Origin: Cyclina sinensis | Lineage: Eukaryota > Mollusca > Bivalvia > Venerida > Veneridae | Direction: 5' to 3' | NCBI GenBank assembly: GCA_012932295.1 | Contig: JAAONU010000009.1 | Location: 2,120,197-2,184,196, forward strand | DNA: 64,000 nt | Part shown: positions 25,020 to 38,065 of the stretch, piece after piece | How the letters are laid out: each line of letters begins with the position of its first letter | Numbering within the stretch: the first letter of the stretch is position 1 | Notes under the pieces: model-generated | The model's input: the letters and a program-made list of their open reading frames with translations, nothing else | The model's database searches: none | Told to the model about the DNA's origin: nothing | Translations under genes and position numbers: made by a program

Positions 25020-25180
25020 TAATCTAATATGTTCCGAGGAAAATTCTAGCTTATTTTTACGAAAAGGATTTGTAGACAAGTACACAGAAATATCTTAAGA
25101 CATTTTATGACTCTATCAACTTCGGGCTATGATTTCAGGTCTACAGGTTTGGTAATAAGTTTTCTTATTGTACTTTTTAT
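25020..25180. repeat. Diverged duplicated block, partner of 18890-19080
   Basis: See the partner entry. It lies about 0.5 kb before the block that matches 21190-21870, suggesting that a longer unit was duplicated. Confidence 0.5.
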
Positions 25181-25679
25181 CACATGTATTACAATTAATT
25201 AAAATAATATAGTACAACTGAAAGTCTAATTAAGAAACCAAGAAAACACCTGTCTCAAAACTGAATATAGGAATAAATTGTAACTTTATTATGTTTGGTT
25301 GAAGAATTACAAATCAAAATAATAAAGTACCATAAGTTCAAACCAAAAGTGAAAATTTGAAAAAAAAAATTGAATTTCAGCTGAAGTGAAAACAATAAAA
25401 ATATATAATTTGATAAGAGCGTGTAAAACATAACATTTTCTAAGGGCAGGTAAGACGATGTTTTTAAAGAAAAAACAACAACTAAAAATGACACGTTCTA
25501 ATTCGACAATTGTATTTTCAAATTCAGCTTATGACATATTTTTGGTCGGCATTTCAGAAACACTTATAAAAATAATGTTGAAAAAGAACATACCACTTTT
25601 AAAACTGGCCCGATTAAAGGAATAGAGACTGGTGCATTTTTTTCTTATGTGAAACGCGAGGCGGTGAAATTGATAAAGG

Positions 25680-26340
25680 GCACAAAAGTATGTTTAACTG
25701 GAGAATATCTGCAGACAAGAAGTTGAGAAAATGCAGAAGATACATACATTAATTATTTTACAGATTTCAGTTCCCGCCTAATTGTCTTAAGAAAATTCTC
25801 TGCTTTTATTACAGGAATATGGCTGCATCACAATAGCGCTGCACAATTGCGTGCAATGTCTGATTAAGAAACCAATACAATATTTATCTACTGCCATACA
25901 TGTTGTCTGAATTTTATGTCTGTAATTTTTCAAATCACATCTCCAACAAAAAAAAAGAATGGTGAAATATATTACATCAGTGGTTGGGATTCTCTGATCT
26001 GAGTTGATATGCGTTTTTAGGGAAACGTGAAAAATTATTTTAGGAGTACGACGGTCTTGAAATATCTAAGTATAAGCTGTATCGTTTTTTTCAGGGCCAG
26101 CTTTTCAAATACAGAGGTTAATGAACAGATTATTTTGGAGATACTGATCTTACTATTACTGTGTCTGAGTTAGAAAATTGGCCTCAATTATTCAAAATAT
26201 TCTACTGGAAATTTCTGCTTCTCGGCGGTGAAAGAAAAACAGCATTTTAAACCATCATAATTATTCGATTCTAAGAAAGTCATATTCATTGCGAAACCCC
26301 TTAGGGACTAGTTCTATTGCTTTCAACAAAGATTTGCTTT
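25680..26340. repeat. Diverged duplicated block, partner of 21190-21870
   Basis: Collinear with 21190-21870 at a 4.46-kb offset. It lacks the CTCGAG foldback that follows the partner copy. Confidence 0.75.
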
Positions 26341-27088
26341 TAATCGTCTAACACTTCATCACTCTTTGCAGACTGAATTGCAGACTTGAACAATGGCATT
26401 ATGTACTTATCATATTGCAGGAACTATTTTGCGGAGTGATACGTTATAATCAACGACTATGTGTGGGCAAATTAGCGTTTGTTCAATATTTTATTAAGCC
26501 TTGTGTTATTTTGATTTAAGACTAAATTGCGTAATGTTCCACGAGAAATTACTTCATAATGACTATGTTAAAGTTAATTTACTGTTAACAGTATATATGC
26601 ATAACATATAACAACATCACATAACGATGTAATACATATTAAACCTAATAAGAAGAAAACAAAGATAAGAAGAATAACCTTTAAAAATAAATAGTACAAT
26701 CAAAACTTAGATCAAAAAACATTTAATTAAGGAAATTTTAATATCAAGAGAAACTATGTCAAACAACAGCATTTATTGATGTACCCGATCCATTGAAGTT
26801 TACTGTTGAAGATTGGATTTATCAGTGCACAAATAACCCAGATGTGTGAATTTTGCCATATTTAATCACTGACAGAAATATAACGTTTGGCTTTGAAACA
26901 ATGAAAATTGTATTCTTTAAAATGAAACTGTGATGTCACATTCTGAGTAAAATGGTTCCATGGTATGATTACTCGACCAAAAATACTTCCAGTACATTTC
27001 TTGTATGTCCATTTTTTTTAAAAGATTCAATACAGAGATTCAGTCTCATGAAGTAAATTCATGAAGTTAATTGATCGTTCTTTTACTT

Positions 27089-27415
27089 ACAAACAACTAC
27101 CTTTTTTGAACAGCACTTTCTCTACAATATTTTGCCAAAAATACCACATACTAGTTTTAACTGGCCGTTAATTTACTAGCAAACACTTATCCTTTTTCAG
27201 CTGTGCACATTGTACAGTATTTACCCTAAAGCCAAATACAGTTTTAATTGTATAACAGTTTAACTGGCAAACAACTCTCATTTTTAAATTGTACATACTG
27301 TACAGCATTTAGCCCCAAAGCCACAAATCAAATTTACTTGACAGTTATTTTACTAGCAAACAACTATCTTTGCAGTAGTTTGCCCAAAAGCCACATACAG
27401 TTTTTATCTAAGTCC
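27089..27415. repeat. Degenerate 89-bp tandem repeat, about 3.7 copies
   Basis: The motif caaacaactatc recurs at 27090, 27180, 27268 and 27357 (spacing 88-90 bp). Each unit continues with gtacagtatttgcccaaaag and ccacatacagttttaa then actggcagttaatttactag in variants. The array contributes to the offset change between flanking duplicated blocks. Open frames across it are repeat-derived. Confidence 0.8.
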
Positions 27416-27619
27416 TCTTACTTCAAACTACATGTATCTAAGGTGAGCGCGTTAACGGAGGACAAAGCTGGGAGAATTCTGGCCAGGATAGCTTTGAAAC
27501 GTTTTAGGATGATACAGTGGAAAATTTTCTGAAATGTTCTATGCTAGTTCTTCAGGGTAACAGGCTGTTTACCGGAATCATTAGCTATTTTTGAACAACT
27601 ATAGACATTTGTGCTGTTT

Positions 27620-27960
27620 TTTCGTTTATAACAAATCATTATCAATGTGAATAAACTCGTTAACAAAATAGCGAGCCACAAACATACAGCTATAATTTAT
27701 TTTGGAAACTAAACAATATACCATTGGAGAAAATCATTAGTTGTTACTAACAAGGAAGTTAAAACATGTGATGTAACTCAAATAAATGATGTTATCGTGA
27801 TTTGTGAATGACTGACAGACACGCAAGAATATCATTAATTCCTATGGTTTCATGCTCGAGTACAATTTGCTGGCTGTAATATAGCCCATCTCCAGTTCAA
27901 TAAAATATGATCTTATCTACCGTCTGCTTTGGCAGATCGATTAAACTACAACTGAAGTTT
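27620..27960. repeat. Diverged duplicated block, partner of 22860-23200
   Basis: Collinear match at an offset of about 4.77 kb; details are under the partner. Confidence 0.75.
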
Positions 27961-29280
27961 CAAAAGCGCTCAGCTATCATTCAGAGGTAATTTGTAGCAT
28001 GTCTCCAACGCATCTTGTCAAGGTAAAACAATTATGAAATAATATGTTTTGTTTTATCTAGTGATGTTCAGTTGTGAGTTGGTTTTATCTAGTGATGTTT
28101 TTCACTTTCACGCCCCATTACTATGGTTTACCGCATTTAATGTACATCACTCTAGGGATGTGTCTAACGTCAATAATTGATCGAATGCAGACCTTCTAGC
28201 CCATTTACATGATAGTTAATATTGTTACATTCTAATACAGCATGACTGCCTCTTTTCTGTTCAACAGAACAGACAAATCATCGAGTGTCTTATAGAAATA
28301 AAAGTCAGTTACTGTTCAACTATATTTCATACCATTTGTATTAGACCGTTTATTTCTGTTGCACGGTATTATGCTAAATTTTCATAGACGATCCATACAT
28401 TTATTTACACGTTATTATTTCAAGTATTACCTCACCAATCTGATATGATTTAAGATGTTATTATAACTGTTTTATGTCTGTTAGGTATATTAGAATGGTC
28501 TGAATACACAGACAGAATGAAACGTTTATTCTAGATCTCTACAAAATAAGACTTAAGGAACTGCTATGGAAATAATATTCTCACAACTACTTGAATTTAA
28601 TGATCAGCTTGTGACATCTCACATTGTGCAATCTAACTGTTAATTCAAAAGGCGTTTTTTCAGAGGTATAAAGATACAAAGAAACAAAGAACGAGTCTTG
28701 TTCAGAAAAGAGTTTGGTGTTTTGAATTCTCGTTCTGAAATGAATAGCATAAACTGTCAACAAGGACGACTGCTTTGCAAGAATGTCCTTAACAGATGTT
28801 ACAATGCTTCATGATAAAATGTAGATTGAAAAATGAACTTTCACTTTGAATTTCTGTCCATAAATATTGATTAACATTCTATAAAAGACACCTTCAACTT
28901 TTAATGTGTTGTTCAAATTAATGTAATGCACTATGCTATTTTTTGCTCGGTATCATTTGTCTGTTTAATTGGAAGCTTTTGTAAACACGAAACTGGAGAT
29001 TCTTTGTTTAGATAAAGAATTGATCGTGAATTTTGCTGAGTGAAGACAATAATTGCTAAGTGTTATTCTGTTGTTATATTTTGTTTAAGTAGCTCAAAAC
29101 TGTAGAATAACTCATGCGAAATGAAAATGCCTTTTTGTTTGTGACTGCTGTGTAGTGATAGTGATTCACTGAGCAAGTTCAAGTTACTTTGCAAGTTACT
29201 TTTCTGTTGGATCGTAAAGGTTTGTACCTATTAGTTAAGAAAATTGAACATGGCGAGTCTTTACATGCATACCCTAGTCC

Positions 29281-29382
29281 ACCCAGACACGCAGATAACT
29301 TATCCTCCTGACTTATAGTCAAGACTGTCCAGCCAGACACGCAGATAACTTATCATCCTGACTTATAGTCAAGACTGTCCAT
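29281..29382. repeat. Tandem duplication of a 50-bp unit
   Basis: The sequence agacacgcagataacttatc then ctcctgacttatagtcaaga starts at 29285 and again at 29335 with one mismatch (ctcctg/atcctg). The near-identity shows that it is recent. Confidence 0.93.
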
Positions 29383-29614
29383 TCATTATCCTAAGATAAA
29401 AAATCACGACTGTCGTTTAATTAACTCAAGTAGGCGAGCGAGATCTTTATTTTAGATCACTAAATCGCAAAGTTTAATCAATACTATTTAGGACAATATA
29501 TCACCTGTATATTGTATATAATATCAACTAGCCTTGACTTACTATCACTGCCGGAGATAGTGAGCATGTTGCATTTTTTGGTATATTAGATATTCCTGGA
29601 CTGATTCTTCACAA

Positions 29615-30975
29615 TGCGCATCACTTACCATCACTGTCATGCTCATCACTGAACACTTACCATCATGCTCATCACTTACCATCACTGTCATGCTCATCAC
29701 TTACCATCACTGTCATGCTCATCACTTACCATCACTGACATGCTAATCACTTACCATCACTGACATGCTCATCACTTACCATCACTGACATGCTCATCAC
29801 TTACCATCACTGTCATGCTCATCACTGAACACTTACCATCATGCTCATCCCTTACCATCACTGACATGCTCATCACTTACCATCACTGACATGCTCATCA
29901 ATTACCATCACTGACATGCTCATCACTTACCATCACTGACATGCTTATCACTTACCATCACTGTCATGCTCATCACTTACCATCACTGACATGCTCATCA
30001 CTTACCATCACTGACATGCTCATCACTTACCATCACTGTCATGCTCATCACTTACCATCACTGACATGCTTATCACTTACCATCACTGTCATGCTCATCA
30101 CTTACCATCACTGACATGCTCATCACTTACCATCACTGACATGCTCATCACTTACCATCACTGACATGCTCATCACTTACCATCACTGACATGCTAATCA
30201 CTTACCATCACTGACATGCTCATCACTGGACACTTACCATCATGCTCATCACTTACCATCACTGACATGCTAATCACTTACCATCACTGACATGCTCATC
30301 ACTTACCATCACTGTCATGCTAATCACTTACCATCACTGTCATGCTCATCACTTACCATCACTGACATGCTCATCACTTACCATCACTGACATGCTCATC
30401 ACTACCATCACTGTCATGCTCATCACTTACCATCACTGACATGCTCATCACCTTCCATCACTGACATGCTCATCACTGGACACTTACCATCATGCTCATC
30501 ACTTACCATCACTGACATGCTCATCACTTACCATCACTGACATGCTCATCACTTACCATCACTAGTACTGTCATGCTCATCACTTACCATCACTGACATG
30601 CTCATCACTGGACACTTACCATCATGCTCATCACTTACCATCACTGACATGCTAATCACTTACCATCACTGACATGCTCATCACTTACCATCACTGTCAT
30701 GCTAATCACTTACCATCACTGTCATGCTCATCACTAACCATCACTGACATGCTCATCACTTACCATCACTGACATGCTCATCACTTACCATCACTGACAT
30801 GCTCATCACTTACCATCAGTGACATGCTCATCACCTTACATCACTGACATGCTCATCACTGAACACTTACCATCATGCTCATCACTTAACATCACTGACA
30901 TGCTAATCACTTACCATCACTGTCATGCTCATCACTTACCATCACTGTCATGCTCATCACTGCTTGTCTTATCAT
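29615..30975. repeat. 25-bp minisatellite (about 54 units) with higher-order variants
   Basis: The unit is tgacatgctcatcacttacc followed by atcac (25 bp). Variants are gacatg/gtcatg, ctcatcac/ctaatcac/cttatcac, and an inserted cactg(g/a)acacttaccatcat. The variant catcactggacacttacc occurs at 30221, 30471 and 30603, and long runs after 30221 and 30603 repeat the same order of variants, so a 382-bp block was copied. Short open frames over the array encode Ser/Leu-rich repeats and are not considered genes. Confidence 0.96.
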
Positions 30976-33414
30976 CTGTGTCGTCATCTTTGTCTTTTTT
31001 GTCACCGACATCCTTGTGAGACACAAGAATAAGAACTACTTGTGACTTCTCGTTCTTTATAGGGACAATATCCAATAAACACTTGAAACGATCTCCTGGA
31101 AATAAACGAAAATATCAAATCATTTGGTTACTAATGCAGCATTTCGTTTTGTTTTTCGTAAGAAGTCACTGTTGTCTGAAAATATTAATTACTGTGTATG
31201 GTAGTTGTAAAACACTGAAAATCTATAGCCACAGATACCAACTACCTTCGGCTTTCTTTGCAATTCAGGACAAAGACATAATAGTATTTCACTATGATAT
31301 GAAATGTAAATCTTTTCATGAATCAACGTTCCAGGGTCTGCCGTCTGGAATCAAGCTAGGTATTTCAAATACCTGGGTGTTGTGATGCAACTTTTTGTTT
31401 GCTGTCCATATCTTTTTTTTCAGATAAGGTAACAGAGAATACAATACTATAGAAGTAAGAATACTTGCTTCATAGTACTGACATGTACGGGATAGAATGA
31501 TGAGAAATATGGTTTTGATCTTATAGCTTAAGAGCAGAAAAAATATACACTGTGACAAAATGGAAAGAACCTTTGTACGTTTACACTGACGGAAATCAGT
31601 TATAACCAGAATTTCCATTAAACTTGATTATCGATTTGTAAGACAACTCAAGTATCAGTAGACGTTATGTAATTATCTCCTTGTTTATAATACCAGTGAG
31701 GATCTTACAATCTCCTTCAAGCTTCCCAAGATTTAAGTATGAGATTTGGTGTCTTTATACCGCTCCATTGAGTCTCATAAAAGTCAATTTTTAAGGTGAA
31801 TCATATCAAGCACGTTTACACTTCTACGGGAGTTTTTACTAACAAGGCGGTGATATTATTTTGCCTTTTCATCTTAAAAGTAATAAAACTATTTTATTAT
31901 TCAGTAAAGCTACCGAAAGTAACACTGAAAAAAGTAGTGTTTCATGCAAGACACACTTCAACAAACTCTTTTTAAACAGAATGTCGTAAAACGACAGTTA
32001 GGTTGTCGTAATAGGTCAATCTGTAAGCTGAACACAAAAAACAGACGTTCAGTCAAAGAGGACAAATGTGTTCATATACGATGCAGTTTATGAAATTTAA
32101 TAAAATATTTTAATTCAAATCCCAGGAATTGTTCTTCTGAATTTTGCAACACTCTCTGAGCAGGTTGATGTAAATAGAATCTGCAAATTACCATGTCATG
32201 AATTTCATGTCAACAAAATGTAAATTATGAAAACGACAAATTAAAACATTTGTATGAAGCTTTTATAAAGATTAAGGTAAATAAATAAAACTTAGCCTGA
32301 TTTACATTAAAATTTTATGAAGGATTTAAAATAAATTTTACTTTCTGCAACGAAGAACAGTTCCAATGACTTGATGACCACCATATATTTTGACAGAAAT
32401 TACCATTTGATATGCCTGTCAGAAGACGAAAGGCATAAAATTGTCTGAAAGATTACATTTACATATGAAGTTCCAGTAAAATTCCTTCGAAAGCAACATA
32501 ACAAAGGAACTATTTTCGTTGAATTAAATGCCTTCTTATTGGATCACAGCGAATCCTGTTAGATTTAAAGAAAATCATTTTCCGCAGTGACAGGACTATA
32601 TGCAAATAAGCCTTTCATTAAAAGTTGCAATCGATTAGCAGAAGCAATTAACGGGGAAATTGAAAAAAAGAAAATGAAAAAGTTTCCGTGGATGACATGA
32701 TCGCCTAGTTAATACTGAAGAGAAAATTAAAATAATGGAATACAATTTACAGCTTTCGTTCCTTTATTCAACGGCCTATCATCGTCTTATCTCTAAGCCA
32801 AGATTAATTTGATTTTTTTTTCTATTCAAGACATTACTACAGTCTAAGGATCGGTGGCTTTCTTCCTGACTAGCACTCTTTTCAATTTTTAAGACATTCA
32901 GCTACAAAAAAACCAGTGACTTCAGCTTTAAAGAGTTTCAAGGTAACATCAAGTTATTCTGAAAATTTTAAACATCATATCAATTATATTAACCATACCT
33001 ACTACTTCAACAGTCGATTGTAAAGCGACAAAAATGTCAAAGGTCAAATGGACTGATGATTATTTTTTAAATAGGCCTTCCATTCTACTTTTTATTCGCC
33101 TAGATTTAGAAATTAAATGATATTTTCCCAACTTTCGCCTGCAGACAGAAGGAACTAGCCGTTTTTCAAACAAAATGGTGTTGCACTTTTCCTTGGAAAT
33201 TTGCTTTTCGGAACAGCAGAAAGATGTGACAACAATTCAAATTTTATCATCACCTGCTATCAGCTTGGGAGAATAAAAGTCACTTTTTCGACAAAACGTA
33301 CTTTCTCACTGCTATATTATATTACTAAGAAATGAATTAGGGTCTTGTTCAGAAAAAAAAAAACACCAATAGGGAGTTGTCTCACAGACATAGAAAAGAC
33401 GTTAAAAGTCTGCA

Positions 33415-33620
33415 TGTGCCCCTAATACATCATTTAACATTTTTTTTATCAAATTATTAGAACAGATTTGATCGCCATTGTTGTCTTTATAAGTGTTTCA
33501 TTTTTCTTGTTTATCAAATTTATTTACATTCGCGTGCCTGAAATGCACTGATCAATTATTATAACATTACTGAAGATAAAAATGTCTCCGATAAAATGTG
33601 GTCTACCAGTTTTCTTTCTT
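33415..33620. repeat. Diverged duplicated block, matches 38920-39130
   Basis: Shared catcatttaacattttttt / catcatttaacattgcttgt, atcaaatta, cagatttgatcgcca / cagatttgattgcca, gtgtttcatttttc / gtgtttcatttttg and caattattataa. Confidence 0.75.
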
Positions 33621-33810
33621 GTTGCCCAACATAAAGATCCATAGAATAACACCGCATAAAATGGCACATTCCATGTTTACATTGTTTTTTTCTCAACTGC
33701 TATTTGTCCTTTTATTATAAAAATATCTTAATTACACTAACATATTAAAGATATCAATACCTATAATACATCGTGTACTGACGGAGCGTAAATTCTTTAT
33801 AGATAAGTAT

Positions 33811-33913
33811 AAGTTATTGGTCATATATCAAATTTTATGGAATTTATTGCGAGCGAAGCCGAAGGCGTAGCGAAGCAATAAGTTCTATAAAATTTGATAT
33901 AGACCAATAACTT
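33811..33913. repeat. Long hairpin with GC-rich loop
   Basis: The left arm 33811-33849 (aagttattggtcatatatca then aattttatgg) is the inverted complement of 33876-33913 with about four differences. The 26-nt loop contains gcgagcgaagccgaaggcgt. This is probably the folded end or core of a foldback transposon. The cacgtacgcacgtcggcaac stretch downstream may belong to it. Confidence 0.85.
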
Positions 33914-35244
33914 GCTTACAGTTTGTCACGTACGCACGTCGGCAACGTCCTCTGAAGTCTTGTTAAGACCGCCCTTTCATTTTGATTGACACCTCTAGCT
34001 CCCAAAAAAGATGTCGATTGCCTGTAATTCAAGTTGTCACGAGGCTTTTTTCTACATGTACAGTTCAGTTTATAATGCCCGTATGTTATTCTAGCTATTT
34101 TGCATAACTCCGCCCACATACCACATGTCTTGCGCTGTTCATATCAAAGAAAATAAGTCACTTATTTTTTCATACAGATTATTTTATGGGATATATTTTT
34201 CAAATTTGAACTGAATATGGTCTCTCTGATTGGATAAGAAACTAGGGCAAACTGTAAATATTTTTTCAGGACCAGTAAATTAAATTTCTATTCAGGACGA
34301 GCTTCAAATGAAGTTCTAATATGATTTCGATAACCATAATCAGTTTCAATAGATAGTCTTATTTCTTTTTGATATAACATGCCAAAAATATCCAACTGGC
34401 TTGACTGGATGGAAAGACAGTTATTGCAAAAAATCAATAATAAATATAACATCAATACGCACTAATTACTGAATCTAGTTAGTTCTTCTCTACACAGTAA
34501 AACATAAAGCAGCTTAACATTAAAATCTCAAACGGCAGACACAACTATTATCAAATCTAAATATAGAATGTGTTACCGGTCATGTGATTTCTTGATAAAA
34601 TATCGTATTGACTCGATGGCTTCACCCTCGGCTAATATCACTTTTTCACGTGCGATATATCCTCATATCAAACTCACTAAAAACAATAATTGTACAGTAT
34701 AATTACTTAATTGAAAGAAGACAACGGCATTTAAGTCTTTTGAAAAAATAAATTTCTATTGAAAAAAAAAAGCAATTTTTTCAAAACCAAATAATTGAGC
34801 TAACTTTCTAATGACCGTGTAAAGAGCGAAGCGGAAGACAAAAACAAATTCGCCGAACGAGGTTTCCAACGATTTAACTTAACTAAAAATCCGAGTGCTT
34901 CAACAAACTGAAATAAGATTTTCTTTTTCAAGAAGACAATCATAGACAATAACTGTAACTCAAAAAGATCAAACGAACATTGGAAGACAACTATTAAATG
35001 CAAACTGCATTTTGTAATTTTTGATTTGTTTCGAAACGGACATTCTATGTATAGTCTTACAAAGATAACGTTCTGAAATTGGGAAATAAAAAACAAACAA
35101 AGACGTGCGATTTAGTTGACAAGTAAATGATAGTGATATAAAGAAACAGGGGTTAATCTAACTGGAATATATGAAAGATAAAGCTAACTCCCATAAAGAA
35201 AAACAAACTGACATTGCATCGTCAATTTATATATAAAAAAGCGA

Positions 35245-35530
35245 CGAGGTCTAGAACTGTACATCTGTACCTGCTCTATCTGTAAACACTTTCTTATTAA
35301 ATCGTTATTCGGTGTATTGGGGTGTTTTTGAAAATGATATGTCATCAATATCTATCAAACGGGAAGCATTATGGAAATTTGGGCATTATACTTACAGAAA
35401 TAGCTTGATTGACGTAAAATTAATGGGGGCAATCTTTTCAGGCGTTTGGCAGCTGAGAAAAATCACATTCACCTTATATGACCTGTGGATATTGCCTTCC
35501 GTTTTGATCTACATAACAAAGGAATAATTA
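35245..35530. repeat. Diverged duplicated block, matches 40617-40815 and 44700-44800
   Basis: The block gtcatcaatatctatcaaac ... ggatattgccttccgttttg aligns end to end with 40651-40815 (gtcattaatatcgataaaat ... ggatattgctttcggctttt) and in part with 44700-44800. The open frame at 35312-35527 is not conserved in the copies. Confidence 0.8.
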
Positions 35531-36004
35531 TAGAAAAATATTTCCACTAAGGATAGCAAGGACGTCCGTTCTCCATTATTAAAAAAATCAAAGTCTTAAT
35601 TACAGTCTTTTCATCTTCCCGTAAAATTAAGTGACTTGATTGACAGGAATTTAAGCTGAAGCAATAGCGGGACTTTTTATTGAATATCTGAAGATCCTCC
35701 AACATTTTCAGATATCGACAAAAAAATTGTCCTGGTATTTTCTGATGATTTTATTACTTTCCACATTAACGTTAATAATTATTTAAATAAGGAGGAGGCC
35801 TGATTTTCACACCCGAAAATCATTAAATTTTAGAAATTAAAGTGTAAAATTGATGTACAGTATTACATTTTTATACTTATACATAGATGAATTGCAATTG
35901 AATTTAGTCATAGTGTAGTAGTCTTAACAGCCAGTCATGCACTTGGCATGAAAAGTCTTGGAAAACTATGGATTTCAACTACAGAACTGTTTAGTCTAGA
36001 ATTC

Positions 36005-36145
36005 TTAACCCATTTATGCCTAATGGATTAGGCCAACTGGATAAGTCCATTTTCCGTTAAAAGAGTTTCTGGTATGCGTCTGATCTGGGTGTGCACAGTT
36101 TGCCCATGCCTACTTTTGTAGACGCTAGGCAGTTATGGGTAAAAG
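36005..36145. repeat. Dispersed repeat, copy 2
   Basis: Shares gtccattttccgttaaaaga, tttctggtat, tctgatctgggtgtgc and tagacgctaggcagttatggg with 8225-8445; the central 90 bp is missing here. Confidence 0.7.
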
Positions 36146-36227
36146 GTTTACCGCACCTAAGACAGTTATGGGTAAAAGGTTTACCGCACCTAAGGCAGTT
36201 ATGGGTAAAAGGTTTACCGCACATAAG
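36128..36227. repeat. 33-bp tandem repeat, 3 copies
   Basis: The unit ggcagttatgggtaaaaggt then ttaccgcacctaa starts at 36128, 36161 and 36194. It grows out of the tail of the dispersed repeat at 36005-36145, so it is a local amplification of that tail. Confidence 0.94.
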
Positions 36228-37069
36228 GCCGAAGAAGAGAAATTGACAATATCAATCATTATCTAAATCTAATCTTATCCAACATTTAGGCAGTTACATT
36301 GACCCTGCGTTATTTTCTCCAAGTTAATCGTTTAATATACACAGACGATTGTTGTTCAGCGATAATGATTTAGCGTTATCTCAACTAAATTTTTTCTTGA
36401 CACGTTCAAACACAATGCCAGCAGGTAATGATACAGACAGTTTCTTTGTGACAGCTTCTTTTGGCTTCTGAAAGGCCTTTCTAAAAAAAAGAGACAACCT
36501 TGGAATATTGCTTGAAATCTGTCTGCTCTACGCTTTATGTTTTGTTAAGAGAAATATGTTGTTAACAGCTTCAGTAGCAGGAAACCACTATTGGTGAATG
36601 TTTTTTGTTTTCCTGTTCAGCACAGACATTCCTACATTTATGCGAATTCTCGTGTAGCCGTGTGTTTGGATTTATGTATTGAAATGTAACAAATATTTCT
36701 GAATGTGTGACTTACAGTTTTATATTTGATCCTGCGACCTAATTTCTAAACCGGGCTCAAGAGAATGAAAGGGTTACATTCCAAATGCATTTTCCTAAGA
36801 GACCAATTCATACGTATCGATGTTATATCGAACGATACAATATATAGAAATTAAGGCTGCCATAGTGATTAAAACGACTCTGAAGATCTAAAAATCAATC
36901 TTAAGTGTATGAAAAAGCAATAATCATAAACTTTCCTTCTTATATATAATTAAAAAGACCATTCTTTTCTTCAGGTTCAGTTAAAAGATTAATTTAAGTT
37001 CTTGTTTCCATGTTATCAACATTAAGTATATTTTCAGCATTTAACGTGATTCTTGCATGCTAGTCATTT

Positions 37070-38065
37070 GAATACAAAGATGGTGACCTTGATTTCCTTG
37101 ATACAGACTTCAAATGAACCCTGCTATATGTTTATCTTGCTTATTTGTGGTCATGTTGATTTGTTCAGACGTAGTTATAATTGAGGGCAATATTTTCGTA
37201 ACATAATATGATCACTGTCGTGCTCATCACTATTAACCTGATCCTTGCATTTTATGAGAAATCATCAGGGCAAATATGTTTACCTATTTCAGGACGATTA
37301 AGTCAATATGTGACCTGAACAGTGTTCACAATGTTTTTACATTGATCTGAGGTTGATATCTAGTTGTTGACCCAATTAGACCCAGCAAACACAAGAAATC
37401 ACCGAGAAAAACGTTTTGAGCAAGCATAATGACTATTGGTTCAAACATGTGGTCTTTAGATATTTGCATTGTTTTCCATTATTTGGGATGATGACACAAT
37501 TTCAGTTTTTAAACCCATACTATCTCGAATTGATCTGAAATATCACCAGCGAAATATCTGACCAAGTTTAATGAAGATTTGTAGAATGAGCTGACCTCAA
37601 GAACATGTTCAGTAATCTCAGGTGTTGACCTAGTTTTTGAAACCACATAATTCAGTTTCAAATTCGACAAAAAAAAAAAGAATGAAAAATACCCCAAACA
37701 TTCTAAACATGTCTTTTGATGACTGGATCAATAACTTGGCTAAGGTTTTCCATTGATCTGAGGTATTCATGTTTTCAGTTAATTACAATTAGTTCAAAAT
37801 TTGGCCTGTAGTATGTTTATATTGTTTTCTTTTGAATTAGACTGGTGACAAAGTCTCAGTTTTTAAACTATTTGAAACCATATGATCATGTTTTAAGGTC
37901 GTCCTAGATATTTTTGGGCAATCCATCTAAGCAACTGTTATGAAGGCTGGATTGAAAAATGTGACTTCTAGACTGTTTATAACGTAACGACGACGACTGT
38001 CAACAGACAAAGACCGACCTAAAGATCCCACCGTAAGCCCCAGTTGATCAGGGGAGCGTAAAACC
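37070..38065. repeat. Degenerate copies of a bivalve 'gacctagtttttgaccc' intergenic repeat
   Basis: Phrases gaccaagtttaatgaagatt, ggtgttgacctagtttttga, cattgatctgaggt, ttgaaaaatgtgacttctag and acgacgacgactgtcaacag then acaaagaccgacctaaagat occur in the order typical of this abundant repeat family, known to me from bivalve genomes. Several partial units lie in a row. Confidence 0.6.

Noticed and set aside
29615..31000. Possible CRISPR-like array (regular short repeats)
   Set aside because: The units are head-to-tail with no unique spacers, in animal DNA, so it is a minisatellite.
31083..31618. Two open frames of 100 codons on opposite strands
   Set aside because: No recognisable domain, AT-driven composition, and mutual overlap; treated as chance frames.
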